Program-made: the position numbers and the translations under genes | In this document: positions 49,100-58,928 of the stretch, piece after piece | Numbering within the stretch: the first letter of the stretch is position 1 | How the letters are laid out: the number at the start of each line of letters is the position of its first letter | The notes under the pieces: model-generated | Told to the model about the DNA's origin: nothing | The model's database searches: none | The model's input: the letters and a program-made list of their open reading frames with translations, nothing else | From: Pollutibacter sp044353505 | Lineage (GTDB): Bacteria > Bacteroidota > Bacteroidia > Chitinophagales > Chitinophagaceae | Assembly (NCBI GenBank): GCA_044353505.1 | Contig: JBILBU010000002.1 | Location: forward strand, 1 to 64,000 | DNA: 64,000 bases | Reading direction: 5' to 3'

Positions 49100-51511
49100 A
49101 TGCACAAGCTACTCTTTTTTTGTCTGTTGATTACATCGTCAACTATTCATGCACAGATCGTCAATCTTCCTGAGGCTATTCAACTCCCCAATGGTTGGAG
49201 GCTTAGTCCTGCAGGAGAATCCTTCGGATTGGGGGATCTCCCATTGAACCTTGCCGTAAGCAATTCTGAAAAGTATATTGCTGTTACAAATAATGGACAA
49301 AGCACACAGAGTATTCAATTGATTGATGTAAGGAAGAAGAAAGTAATAGACTCTGTGGTGATTGAAAAGTCATGGTACGGACTCTCCTTTACATCCGATG
49401 ATCGTTTTCTTTATGCATCCGGTGGGCACGACAACAGAATTATCAAATATGAGATCTCTTCCGGCAAGTTGAAGCGTGTTGATGTGATCAAATTGGACAA
49501 GCCATGGCCTGTGCGTGTTGGGCCTGCTGGCCTGGCGATTGATGAGGCGAGGAACAGGATGTATGTAGTTACCCGGGAAGATAAGAGTTTGTATATTATT
49601 GACCTCAAGGCAAAGTCGGTTGTCAGTAAGTTAAAACTCGATGCAGAGGCCTATGATTGTAAGATTTCTAAAGGAGGCAAAGAACTCTATATCAGTTGTT
49701 GGGGATGTGATAAGATTGTTGTTTTTGATCTCGAAAAAAACATGCTCAATACTACCATCAATGTTGGGGATAATCCTAACGAAATGCTTTTGTCGCCTGA
49801 CGGAATGCTCTTGTATGTGTGCAATTCCAATGACAACTCCGTATCGGTTATTGATCTGCAAACCAAGCGCGTAATTGAAACACTTGATGCGGCGATGTAT
49901 CCAAACTCTCCTAGTGGCTCAACAAGCAATAGTTTGGCACTTGATCCGGCAACAAATAGATTATTTATTGCCAACGCAAATAACAACTGCATTGCAGTTT
50001 TCGATGTTTCTGTCAAAGGTAAAAGTTCCCCAAAAGGATTTATTCCTGTAGGATGGTATCCCACTTCAGTTCGTTTTGTTGATGGAAAGCTTTGGGTAGC
50101 CAATGGGAAGGGCATGACTTCAAAAAGCAATCGGTTTGGTCCCTCACCCCTTCGCAAGCAGCAGGAGGTTATTCATCATGGTTACGAAGTGCGAGATGCT
50201 TCTCAGGTGGAGTATATTGGTTCACTTTTCAAAGGTACCATGAGCGTAATTTCATCTCCAGCACAGGCGCAGCTTGATCTGTATACAAAGGCAGTGTATT
50301 CAAATTCTCCTTATTCAGTTGCCAAGACGAAACTTGCAGACTCACTTGCTCCTGGATTTCCGATTCCTATGAAGCTCGGTCAGCAGTCGCCTATTAAACA
50401 TGTTTTCTATGTAATCAAGGAAAACAGGACTTACGATCAGGTGCTGGCGGATCTTACAGGGGGCAACGGGGATACGTCGCTTCTGTTGTTTGGACGAAAA
50501 ATAACTCCCAATCAGCATGCCTTGGCAGAATCTTTTGTGTTGCTTGATAATTTTTATGTTGATGCTGAAGTAAGTGCAGACGGACACAATTGGAGTATGG
50601 GCGCTTATGCAACAGACTATCTTGAAAAGACCTGGCCTAGTAGCTATGGCGGCAGGGGCGGCACCTATGGTGGCGAGGGTGATCGTGAGGTTGCAAATAA
50701 CAAGGGTGGATTTATTTGGGATAATTGTGCCCGGTCTAATGTGAGCTATAGAACCTATGGGGAGTTTACCAATGATTTTAAGCCGAACTTAAAATCACTT
50801 GAGGATCACTACTGTACCTATTACCCAGATTATGATATGACGGTGATGGATACCACAAGGTTTTCTCTGTGGAAGCGCGACTTCGACTCACTCCTGAGTA
50901 TAAATAAAGTGCCTCAGTTCAATACCGTAAGGTTTAGCAATGATCATACAGAAGGACTCAGTTTGGGAAGACCTTCTCCCTATGCACATGTCGCAGACAA
51001 TGATCTTGCTGTTGGTATGTTCATTGAAGCTTTATCAAAAAGCCCTATCTGGAATGAAACCGTAGTGTTCATTCTGGAAGATGATGCTCAGAATGGTGCA
51101 GACCATGTAGATGCACACCGCAGCCCGGCTTATGTTGCCGGTGGTTTTGTGAAAAGAGGTTTCGTTGATCATACGCCATATACAACAAGTTCTATGCTCA
51201 GGACCATCGAGTTGATTCTTGGAATGCCTCCAATGACTCAGTACGATGCTGCTGCCACACCCATGTGGCGTTGCTTCGATTCAACAGCTCGAGGTTTTGA
51301 TTTTAAAGCAATTGTTCCTGGGGTAAGTCTGTTTGAAAAAAATACTGCCATTAACCAATGGCAAAAGAAGTCTGATCAGTTTGACTTTTCAAAAGAAGAC
51401 AATATCAATGATATAGAATTCAATGAAGTGCTGTGGTCTGCCCTTAAGGGTGATATACCTTTTCCTGGTCCCAGAAGATCCGCATTTCTTACCATACCAA
51501 AAAAGGATTAG
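49100..51511 (+). CDS. Exported YncE-type beta-propeller fused to phosphoesterase, second copy
   Basis: This 803-residue protein has a signal peptide (LLFFCLLITSSTIHA), a YncE-like propeller (about 25-420; EMLLSPDGMLLYVCNSNDNS, PTSVRFVDGKLWVANGKG) and, from about 430, the phosphoesterase domain with IKHVFYVIKENRTYDQVLAD, SADGHNWSMGAYATDYLE and EDDAQNGADHVDAHRSP. The design is the same as the gene at 44339, but the copies are clearly diverged and the propeller is shorter. It is the third gene of the same operon. Confidence 0.92.
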   Translation: MHKLLFFCLLITSSTIHAQIVNLPEAIQLPNGWRLSPAGESFGLGDLPLNLAVSNSEKYIAVTNNGQSTQSIQLIDVRKKKVIDSVVIEKSWYGLSFTSDDRFLYASGGHDNRIIKYEISSGKLKRVDVIKLDKPWPVRVGPAGLAIDEARNRMYVVTREDKSLYIIDLKAKSVVSKLKLDAEAYDCKISKGGKELYISCWGCDKIVVFDLEKNMLNTTINVGDNPNEMLLSPDGMLLYVCNSNDNSVSVIDLQTKRVIETLDAAMYPNSPSGSTSNSLALDPATNRLFIANANNNCIAVFDVSVKGKSSPKGFIPVGWYPTSVRFVDGKLWVANGKGMTSKSNRFGPSPLRKQQEVIHHGYEVRDASQVEYIGSLFKGTMSVISSPAQAQLDLYTKAVYSNSPYSVAKTKLADSLAPGFPIPMKLGQQSPIKHVFYVIKENRTYDQVLADLTGGNGDTSLLLFGRKITPNQHALAESFVLLDNFYVDAEVSADGHNWSMGAYATDYLEKTWPSSYGGRGGTYGGEGDREVANNKGGFIWDNCARSNVSYRTYGEFTNDFKPNLKSLEDHYCTYYPDYDMTVMDTTRFSLWKRDFDSLLSINKVPQFNTVRFSNDHTEGLSLGRPSPYAHVADNDLAVGMFIEALSKSPIWNETVVFILEDDAQNGADHVDAHRSPAYVAGGFVKRGFVDHTPYTTSSMLRTIELILGMPPMTQYDAAATPMWRCFDSTARGFDFKAIVPGVSLFEKNTAINQWQKKSDQFDFSKEDNINDIEFNEVLWSALKGDIPFPGPRRSAFLTIPKKD

Positions 51512-51626
51512 GATCTTGATGTTTTTTACTGCTACTATGACAGCTTGATCATTCATTATATTGGATTGAATAGTCCTTCTGTTGCTGCTCGTGAATTCCT
51601 TACCTTAGGGATTCAAAATTAAAAGC

Positions 51627-54600
51627 ATGCGCCAACTCATCACTAGCATAAAACCAATTTCGTTATTGTTCTTGATTATAGTACTCCTAGGGAATGCAAC
51701 AATTGCTCAAAAGAAGAGTGCAAAAAAGCCAATCCCTGCAACACCATCAATTGATTTCAATGCATATTTTAAGCCGCTTGTTTGGAGAAATATAGGTCCA
51801 ACGCGGGGAGGAAGGTCTGTAGCAGCTTCGGGAGTTAAAGGTAATCCCCTGGTCTATTATATGGGAACAACAGGAGGTGGTTTGTGGAAGACCGAAGATG
51901 CTGGGCAATCTTGGAAAAATATTTCAGATGGGTATTTTAATACCGGCTCTGTTGGTGCAGTGGCAGTCTCTGAATCAGATCCTAATGTAATATTTGTTGG
52001 TATGGGAGAACATGCTCCGCGGGGGGTGATGACTTCCTATGGAGATGGGGTTTATCGTTCAACTGATGCTGGAAAGACTTGGCAGCATATGGGCCTCGAA
52101 ATGACTCGTCATATTTCAGGCATCAGAATACATCCAGCCAATCCCGACCTAATCTATGTAGCCGCACAAGGGGCTGTGTATGGACCTTCCAAAGAAAGGG
52201 GAATTTATAAGTCGGTTGATGGAGGAAAATCATGGAAGCAAATTTTATATGTTGATGAGAATTCGGGTTGTGCAGACCTGAATATGGACATCAACAATCC
52301 CCGTATTTTGTATGCTGCCATCTGGGATCATCGCAGGTTGCCCTGGGCAATTCAAAGTGGTGGGAAGGGAAGTGGATTGTACAAGAGCACGAATGGCGGA
52401 GAAACCTGGAATAAGATTGAACAAGGTCTGCCTGATGAGCTTGGCAAGATGGCAGTTGCAGTATCTCCCGCCAATTCAAATATTGTTTACAGTTTGGTAG
52501 AGAGCAATACTGAGAAAGAAAAAGGTGGACTTTTTGTTTCGATAGATGCTGGGAACAATTGGAATAAGGTGAGCAGCGATCATCGGCTTACGAGCAGGGC
52601 ATGGTATTACATAGAGTTAGCTGCTGATCCCCAACAGGAGAATACGATTTATGTTCTTGGTGCGGCTGGATTAAAATCGGAAGATGGTGGAAGGACCTGG
52701 ACTGAAATTCGGGGAATACATTCAGACTTTCATCAGCTTTGGATAAATCCAATCAACAATAAAAATATGATCATTGCAAACGATGCTGGTGCTGCGATCA
52801 CTTTCAATGCTGGTAAAATATGGTCATCTCAAGACAATCATCCTACCGGACAATTCTATCGCATCAATGTTGATAATCTATTTCCATATAATATTTATTC
52901 AGGTCAGCAGGATTATTCTTCTATCAAGATGGCCAGCAGAAGCACAACCGGTGGTAGGATTTCTGAAAGGGAGTGGACGTATTCAGCAGGAAGTGAATCT
53001 GCATTTCTCGGCTTTGATCCAAATAATCCACGTTATGTAATGGGCGGAAGTTATCAGGGAACTATCGAGTTGCTTGATTCACAAACTGGAGAAGGAGTTG
53101 GCGTTATGATTCATCCAGTCCAGTATCAAGCCTTGCAGCCTAAGGATATGAAATACAGGTTCAACTGGAATGCGCCAATATTTTATTCTGCTCATGAGAA
53201 CAATGTATTTTATCATGCCGGCAATCACTTGTTCAAAACCTATGACATGGGCAAGTCGTGGCAGATTATTTCGCCTGACCTAACAACCCATGACACCAGT
53301 AAAATGGGGGTCAGCGGTTATCCGTATACGAATGAAGGTGCTGGTGGCGAAAACTATTGCACCATTAGCTACGTAGCCGAGTCAAGATCAGAAAAAGGTG
53401 TCTTGTATACAGGAAGTGATGATGGATTGGTTCATGTCACAAGAGATGGAGGAGCTAGCTGGAGCAACATCACGCCACCTGATCTAGGCGAAGCTCTTGT
53501 TAATGCAATAGAAGTATCTCCGCATGATCCTGCAGCCGTCTATATTGCTGCAAATAAATATAAGTTTAATGATTTTACACCTATTGCTTATCGATCAGTC
53601 GATTATGGCAAGAGCTGGATAAAAATTGTTGCTGGTATACCCTATGGATCTTTTCTTAGGGTGGTCAGAGAAGACGATAGGAGAAAAGGTCTTTTGTATG
53701 CAGGCACAGAACAAGGACTTTATCTGTCCTACGATAATGGAGATCATTGGTTTGGATATCAAGGGAATCTTCCCATTGTGCCAATTACAGACTTAAGGGT
53801 GCATAAGGGAAATCTTATTGCTTCTACCCAAGGTCGGGCGATATGGATTCTAGACGATCTTCAGCCAATTAGAAGTTTTGATCCATTGATAGCGCAGCAA
53901 ATAAAACTTATGCCGATTGCAGAAGTTTTTCGAGTGTCTGGCTATAGCATCTTTGATGCAAACACAGATCCCGAGCAATTCTATGCAAATACCACAAGTG
54001 CAAATCCAAGTACTGGTGCTGTCATGTACTATCACTTGCCAGACCGTGCAGATTCCATTAAAGAAATAAAGATTGAAATCAAGAACTCCCAGGGTGAGCT
54101 TGTTAGAATGTTTAGGGGAACTGCTGCTGAGAAAAAGTCATTGATTAATCTTGCCGAGGGAGACCCTTTACTCAGTAAGCGCAAGGGGCTGAATCGGTTT
54201 GTATGGGATTTGAGAAGACAAGATATGCCCATGATTGATGGCGTATATATTGAGGGTAGTTATACAGCAGGAAAAGTAAGCCCGGGAATGTATACCGTTG
54301 CATTGACCGTTGACAGCATGGTGAGTTCAGCCCAGTTTTTAATTCAGCCCGACCCTCGTGTACATGCTAGTGTAACTGATTATGCTATGCATGATGATTT
54401 TTTAAAAAAGTTGGAAAATGAAGTGACGGATATCCATGTTTCAGTTATTCGCATGAGAAACCTTTCTGCTCAGATTAAATCAATGGCTAAGTTGGCAGAG
54501 AAAGATACTGCCAGTCAGCCTATTATACAGCTTGCTCAAGCACTCGGTGAGCGGATTACACATTGGGAGGAGAAGCTCATCCAGCCTAAAAGTCAGTCTT

Positions 54601-54836
54601 ATGACGATGTTATCAATTTTGTAAATAAGCTAAGCGCAAATATTATTTTCATTCATGGCGAAGCCAACACCAACCTGCCGTATTTTACAGAAGGACAAGA
54701 AGCCCGATACGAGGAATTGCATGCCGAGTGGATGTTGCACAAGAAGGAGATGAACGAAATCTTGCAAAAAGACCTTGTCTCATTCAATGTCTTATGCAAG
54801 TCATTGTTGGTAGACCATGTATTATTTCTTGACTAA
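51627..54836 (+). CDS. Exported BNR-repeat (sortilin/VPS10-like) protein
   Basis: This 1069-residue protein has a signal peptide (SLLFLIIVLLGNATIA). It then has about ten Asp-box (BNR) repeats of the SxDxGxxW type, for example TEDAGQSW, STDAGKTW, SVDGGKSW, STNGGETW, SIDAGNNW, SEDGGRTW, TYDMGKSW, TRDGGASW and SVDYGKSW. These form one or two large propellers (residues 60-750). The last 300 residues hold an Ig-like part and a helical tail. Sortilin-like propellers of this type are frequent among Bacteroidota surface proteins; their ligand is generally unknown. It lies 115 bases behind the phosphoesterase operon. Confidence 0.88.
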   Translation: MRQLITSIKPISLLFLIIVLLGNATIAQKKSAKKPIPATPSIDFNAYFKPLVWRNIGPTRGGRSVAASGVKGNPLVYYMGTTGGGLWKTEDAGQSWKNISDGYFNTGSVGAVAVSESDPNVIFVGMGEHAPRGVMTSYGDGVYRSTDAGKTWQHMGLEMTRHISGIRIHPANPDLIYVAAQGAVYGPSKERGIYKSVDGGKSWKQILYVDENSGCADLNMDINNPRILYAAIWDHRRLPWAIQSGGKGSGLYKSTNGGETWNKIEQGLPDELGKMAVAVSPANSNIVYSLVESNTEKEKGGLFVSIDAGNNWNKVSSDHRLTSRAWYYIELAADPQQENTIYVLGAAGLKSEDGGRTWTEIRGIHSDFHQLWINPINNKNMIIANDAGAAITFNAGKIWSSQDNHPTGQFYRINVDNLFPYNIYSGQQDYSSIKMASRSTTGGRISEREWTYSAGSESAFLGFDPNNPRYVMGGSYQGTIELLDSQTGEGVGVMIHPVQYQALQPKDMKYRFNWNAPIFYSAHENNVFYHAGNHLFKTYDMGKSWQIISPDLTTHDTSKMGVSGYPYTNEGAGGENYCTISYVAESRSEKGVLYTGSDDGLVHVTRDGGASWSNITPPDLGEALVNAIEVSPHDPAAVYIAANKYKFNDFTPIAYRSVDYGKSWIKIVAGIPYGSFLRVVREDDRRKGLLYAGTEQGLYLSYDNGDHWFGYQGNLPIVPITDLRVHKGNLIASTQGRAIWILDDLQPIRSFDPLIAQQIKLMPIAEVFRVSGYSIFDANTDPEQFYANTTSANPSTGAVMYYHLPDRADSIKEIKIEIKNSQGELVRMFRGTAAEKKSLINLAEGDPLLSKRKGLNRFVWDLRRQDMPMIDGVYIEGSYTAGKVSPGMYTVALTVDSMVSSAQFLIQPDPRVHASVTDYAMHDDFLKKLENEVTDIHVSVIRMRNLSAQIKSMAKLAEKDTASQPIIQLAQALGERITHWEEKLIQPKSQSYDDVINFVNKLSANIIFIHGEANTNLPYFTEGQEARYEELHAEWMLHKKEMNEILQKDLVSFNVLCKSLLVDHVLFLD

Positions 54837-54875
54837 TATTTTTCTTATTCCCCAACTCAATAAAATAAAAATCAG

Positions 54876-56339
54876 ATGAAGCGCAACTTAAAAAATATCC
54901 CTTTGGTGTTGGTTCTGACCTGCATGCTTGTATTGAATCAGTCGCATGCACCACCCGAACAAAGAACACCAAATATCATCCTCATTTTTATGGATGATTT
55001 GGGCTATGGAGATCTTTCTTGTTATGGTGCAGTAGGAATTCATACTCCCAATATCGATAAACTGGCAGCAGAAGGAATTAGATTGACCAATTTTATGTCT
55101 GCTCAAGCTGTATGTAGTGCGTCAAGAGCGGCTTTGATGACAGGCTCTTATCCCAATAGGGTAGGCATCTCTGGCGCATTGGGACCCAATTCAACAATTG
55201 GTCTTGACACAGAAGAAATGACGATTGCCGAATTGTTGAAGCAGAAAAATTATGCTACCGGAATTTTTGGAAAATGGCACCTTGGCGACGCAAAACAATT
55301 TTTACCATTGCAACAGGGTTTTGATGAGTACCTCGGAATTCCATATTCCAATGATATGTGGCCTGTGAACTATGCTGGGGAGCCTGCTAGAAAAGGCAGC
55401 AATAAGCTTCAGTATCCTCCACTTCCACTGATAAAAAATAATCGGGTGAGTAAGATAATTAATACGTTAGACGATCAGGCGAAACTCACTGAATTGATAA
55501 CGGACGAAGCAATTGGTTTTATTAAGCGCAATAAGCGAAAACCTTTTTTCGCTTATATCCCACACCCCATGCCCCATGTGCCTATAAATGCATCTCCCGC
55601 ATTTATAGGAAAGAGTAAACGTGGACTTTATGGCGATGTGATTCAAGAGGTGGATTACCATGTTGGAAGGATTATGAAAACTCTGAAAGACGAAGGTCTT
55701 GAAGAAAATACGCTCGTTATTTTTACGAGTGACAATGGACCATGGTTAAATTTTGGCGATCACGCTGGCAGTACTGGTGGCCTCAGAGAAGGCAAGGGAA
55801 CCTCATTTGAAGGCGGCCAACGAGAACCTTGTATTGTGCGTTGGAAGGGAGTTGTTCCAGCAGGGATTATATCCAATCAGCTTACCTCAACAATCGATAT
55901 TCTCCCTACGCTTGCCGCTCTTGTAGAAGTTCCCTTGCCAGAAAGGAAGATTGATGGTGTTGATATTTCAAGTGTGCTCAAGGGCGACTTACACGTTACT
56001 CCTAGAAAAACATTTCTTTACTATTACAGGCGCAATTCACTTGAGGCTGTGAGACGAGACAATTGGAAATTGGTTTTTGAACATAAAGGAAGGTCCTATG
56101 TTGGTCAGAAGCCCGGTGTTGGAGGTTTTCCTGGCAACGCCCCTGAGGATGTGCTTTTTCCAGAAGCACTCTACAATCTTGAAACGGATCCTACAGAGTC
56201 GAATGATGTTCGTGCAAAGCACCCTGAAATTGTATCAGCACTCAAGGTACTTGCTGATGAAGCAAGAAAAGAACTTGGCGATGATCTCCAGAAAATACCT
56301 GGATCCGGACGCCGAGGGCCAGGTGAGCTGACTAAATAA
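54876..56339 (+). CDS. Exported sulfatase (S1 type)
   Basis: This 487-residue protein has a signal peptide (NIPLVLVLTCMLVLNQSHA) and the type I sulfatase core. The metal Asp pair is at 40-41 in LIFMDDLGYGD, and the formylglycine site is Cys80 in AVCSASRAALMTG. The second signature is FGKWHLGD, and the further metal motif FTSDNGPW is present. The maturation motif reads C-S-A-S-R, with Ala where Pro is usual; CxAxR is a known acceptable variant. The enzyme removes sulfate esters from sugars or lipids in the periplasm or outside. The maturation enzyme is not in the window. Confidence 0.94.
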   Translation: MKRNLKNIPLVLVLTCMLVLNQSHAPPEQRTPNIILIFMDDLGYGDLSCYGAVGIHTPNIDKLAAEGIRLTNFMSAQAVCSASRAALMTGSYPNRVGISGALGPNSTIGLDTEEMTIAELLKQKNYATGIFGKWHLGDAKQFLPLQQGFDEYLGIPYSNDMWPVNYAGEPARKGSNKLQYPPLPLIKNNRVSKIINTLDDQAKLTELITDEAIGFIKRNKRKPFFAYIPHPMPHVPINASPAFIGKSKRGLYGDVIQEVDYHVGRIMKTLKDEGLEENTLVIFTSDNGPWLNFGDHAGSTGGLREGKGTSFEGGQREPCIVRWKGVVPAGIISNQLTSTIDILPTLAALVEVPLPERKIDGVDISSVLKGDLHVTPRKTFLYYYRRNSLEAVRRDNWKLVFEHKGRSYVGQKPGVGGFPGNAPEDVLFPEALYNLETDPTESNDVRAKHPEIVSALKVLADEARKELGDDLQKIPGSGRRGPGELTK

Positions 56340-56358
56340 TTTCTGGATGCGGGTTCTG

Positions 56359-57618
56359 TTACATCTCCAATCCTGCTAGCGAGAGACTCATCTTCTTCAG
56401 CTCAATCAACTCTGTGTGCTCTACAATATTGTTGGGCATAAGAATCAGTGAAGTGTTGTTGGTTTTCCACCAATCTTTTTTGTATAATGCTGTAACAGGG
56501 ATTGTACCAATGAGGTAACTTCTTTCATTGCCAGAATGCCACTCTTCAATGCTTTCGAATTCATCTTTGGGGATGTTGCTTAAGTCCTCAAAGCTGATGA
56601 AAACGCGTAAGTGGAAGTCGTTGCTCAGTTGTGCAACTGTGGGTTGATTTTTTTTCTTGTATTCATACCTGTATCCGTAGCGAAGTGCCCCAATATCACT
56701 CAATACTGCAGATGCTGTTGGAAAGCTGCCAGCACCTTTACCATAAAAGAATTGCTTATCTGAGAATCCGCTTTCGATTACTACACCATTATACTCATTC
56801 TTTACAAAATAAAGCTGGTCGGTTTGTTCAACAAACTGTGGAAGTAGGAAAGATGCGATTTTGCCGTTGTAGAGTTTTTTTGCCTGTCCAACAAGTTTGA
56901 TGGAGAGTCCGCGCGACTGAGCAACTTTTGCATCCAGTTCATTGATTTGTGTAATGCCATTGAAGAGCATGTTATCTATGGAAGTGATGATGCCATAGCT
57001 GTGTGCAAGAAGAAGAACCCATTTGTGTGCAGCGTCATATCCTTCTATGTCTAACTTAGGATCAGACTCTGCAAAGCCGAGCTGTTGTGCTAGCAACAAT
57101 GCCTCTTTGAAATTGAGATGTTCCTCAAACATTTTTGTGAGGATAAAATTGGTTGAACCATTTACGATTGCCTTGATGGAATGAAGCAAGTCGTTATCAT
57201 AATACTCCTCGAGATTTCTGATTACAGGGATCGAAGCGCATGAGGAAGCTTCGTAGAGTAGTGACCTGCCGGTCGACTGTTGCAGTTCTATTAATTCAGC
57301 CAAATGTTCAGACAGCATTTTTTTGCTGGCGCTGACTACGTCTTTGCCATTCTTGAGTGCTGTAGTTACAATTTCATAGCCAGCCTTACTATCGTTGATT
57401 ACTTCTACAATCACATTGATTTCGGGGTCCAGTAAAATATCATCTTTTTCTGAAGTGAATATTTCTGCAGGAGCATTTCTTTTCTTTTTGGTATCCTTAA
57501 TGCATACCTTTTTGATTGACGCTTTTAGTGAAGGAGTTTGTTTAAGAATTTTATAAAGGCCCTCACCAACCACACCAAATCCGAACATTCCAATCACTAG
57601 ATTTTTCTCTGATGCCAT
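56359..57618 (-). CDS. hom: Homoserine dehydrogenase
   Basis: This 419-residue enzyme reduces aspartate semialdehyde to homoserine. It has the NAD(P)-binding motif GMFGFGVVGEGLYKIL, the catalytic region EASSCASIPVIRNLEEYY, the signature IKAIVNGSTNFILTKM and SDPKLDIEGYDAAHK, and a C-terminal ACT-like part (about 330-419). It lies seven bases behind metX and belongs to the same SAM-controlled transcript, so homoserine supply and its activation for methionine are made together. Confidence 0.96.
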   Translation of the reverse strand: MASEKNLVIGMFGFGVVGEGLYKILKQTPSLKASIKKVCIKDTKKKRNAPAEIFTSEKDDILLDPEINVIVEVINDSKAGYEIVTTALKNGKDVVSASKKMLSEHLAELIELQQSTGRSLLYEASSCASIPVIRNLEEYYDNDLLHSIKAIVNGSTNFILTKMFEEHLNFKEALLLAQQLGFAESDPKLDIEGYDAAHKWVLLLAHSYGIITSIDNMLFNGITQINELDAKVAQSRGLSIKLVGQAKKLYNGKIASFLLPQFVEQTDQLYFVKNEYNGVVIESGFSDKQFFYGKGAGSFPTASAVLSDIGALRYGYRYEYKKKNQPTVAQLSNDFHLRVFISFEDLSNIPKDEFESIEEWHSGNERSYLIGTIPVTALYKKDWWKTNNTSLILMPNNIVEHTELIELKKMSLSLAGLEM

Positions 57619-57625
57619 CTCAATT

Positions 57626-58651
57626 TTATTTATTTGGATGAATAAATTCTTTAAGTACTTCTGTCAGCCTATCATTCTCAAGTAGAAATCCATCGTGGCC
57701 ATAGGTTGATTCAATGATTTCTAGTTTTGCATTCGGCACATGGGCAGCAATAAATCGTTGCTCGCTTGTTGGATAAAGAATATCTGAAGATATCCCAATC
57801 ACAAGGCAAGCTGATTGTATTTGCTGTAGTTTCTCTTCTGCCTCCATAACCCCTCTTCCAATATGATGGGAGTCCATGCTCTTTGTTAACATGTAATAAC
57901 TAAAAGCGTTGAATCGGTTTGCAAGTTTTTCTCCCTGATAGCGTTGGTAAGATTCACTTCTTGTATTTTCAATTTCCTTGTCAAGGTCTTGCTGGGTCTG
58001 GTCGTAGGTTTCGTAGTGCCTGTAACTGATTAGGGCAATCGACCTCGCCACTTTCATCCCCTCAAGGCCAGCTTTGGGATTTGCCTCTTGCCATGTGCTG
58101 TCTGCCTCAATTGACATTCTTTGGGAAGCATTGAATGCTTTTCCCCATGGAGAATGGAATGCATTGGTTGCAATGGGTACAATGTATTGGAAGAGCGATG
58201 GTTGAGCGGTTGCCCATGCCAACAGTTGTTGGCCCCCCATCGAGCCCCCGATGCCCAAAAATATTTTTTCAATACCCAATTCTAACCTGAGTTTATCGTA
58301 GGCCTTGGCCATGTCTAGTGGAGTGAAAAAAGGGAAGGAGTGATAGTATGGCCTGCCTGTCTCGGGGCTGTGATCCAGCGGACTAAAACTTCCGTAGCAG
58401 CTTCCCGGCATGTTGACGCAGACGATGAAATATTTATTTGGGTCAAAAAACCTGCCCTCGCCCACCATGCCAGGCCACCATTCCGAGGGGTTGCTATTGG
58501 CCGTCATTGCATGAAATATCCAGACGGTGTTGCTTTTGCTTTCATTCAGCTCACCAATCGTCGTGTAGGCGAGTTGAAAATCTCGGATACTCTTTCCCGA
58601 TTCTAGTTGAAGCGGAGACCTATGCTGATATGTTGATAATATTGATTTCAT
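57626..58651 (-). CDS. metX: Homoserine O-acetyltransferase
   Basis: This alpha/beta hydrolase transfers an acetyl group from acetyl-CoA to homoserine. The segments IFHAMTANSNPSEWWPGM and VNMPGSCYGSFSPLD are typical, and the nucleophile elbow is GIGGSMGGQQLLAW. The catalytic Asp and His lie near ISSDILYPTSEQ and YGHDGFLLE. I chose the ATG at 58651 (341 residues). Earlier in-frame ATGs at 58666 and 58678 follow directly on the riboswitch terminator, and one at 58690 lies inside it. The gene is preceded by a SAM-I riboswitch and followed by hom. Confidence 0.96.
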   Translation of the reverse strand: MKSILSTYQHRSPLQLESGKSIRDFQLAYTTIGELNESKSNTVWIFHAMTANSNPSEWWPGMVGEGRFFDPNKYFIVCVNMPGSCYGSFSPLDHSPETGRPYYHSFPFFTPLDMAKAYDKLRLELGIEKIFLGIGGSMGGQQLLAWATAQPSLFQYIVPIATNAFHSPWGKAFNASQRMSIEADSTWQEANPKAGLEGMKVARSIALISYRHYETYDQTQQDLDKEIENTRSESYQRYQGEKLANRFNAFSYYMLTKSMDSHHIGRGVMEAEEKLQQIQSACLVIGISSDILYPTSEQRFIAAHVPNAKLEIIESTYGHDGFLLENDRLTEVLKEFIHPNK

Positions 58652-58678
58652 TGATAAATGACCCATCCAGGCTGACAT

Positions 58679-58709
58679 AAAAAAACCCATCTTAAGTCGG
58701 ATGGGTTTT
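58679..58709 (-). terminator. Riboswitch-controlled terminator before metX
   Basis: On the minus strand AAAACCCATC and GATGGGTTTT enclose a short loop, followed by a run of T. It lies 39 bases downstream of the SAM-I aptamer and 27 bases before metX, which fits an expression platform that ends transcription when SAM is bound. Confidence 0.9.
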
Positions 58710-58748
58710 CAATATGAAGTGTTGAACTTGTTTATAGAAAATATCTGA

Positions 58749-58854
58749 CTTATCTGTCCACACTGTTGCATGGATGGAGTTGACACCTTATTGCTTTTGG
58801 GCTAACAGGTTGTCAAGGCTTCATTGGGCCGATCCCTCTGCCTTTCTGGATAAG
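58749..58854 (-). promoter_or_regulatory. SAM-I (S-box) riboswitch before metX-hom
   Basis: The minus strand carries the S-box aptamer: P1 strand CTTATC, then AGAAAGGCAGAGGGA, GGCCCAATGAAGCC, TTGACAACC, an internal arm, GGTGTCAACTCC and the closing GATAAG. The conserved kink-turn, SAM-binding core and P1 pairing are all present. The aptamer binds S-adenosylmethionine; binding should favour the terminator at 58679-58709 and switch off metX and hom when SAM is high. Confidence 0.95.
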
Positions 58855-58928
58855 AAAAATAAAGAACTAGTGTAAAATTAACCAATTTGAAAGAAATAAC
58901 AAAACAGGCAAGTACTATTCGGTAAATT

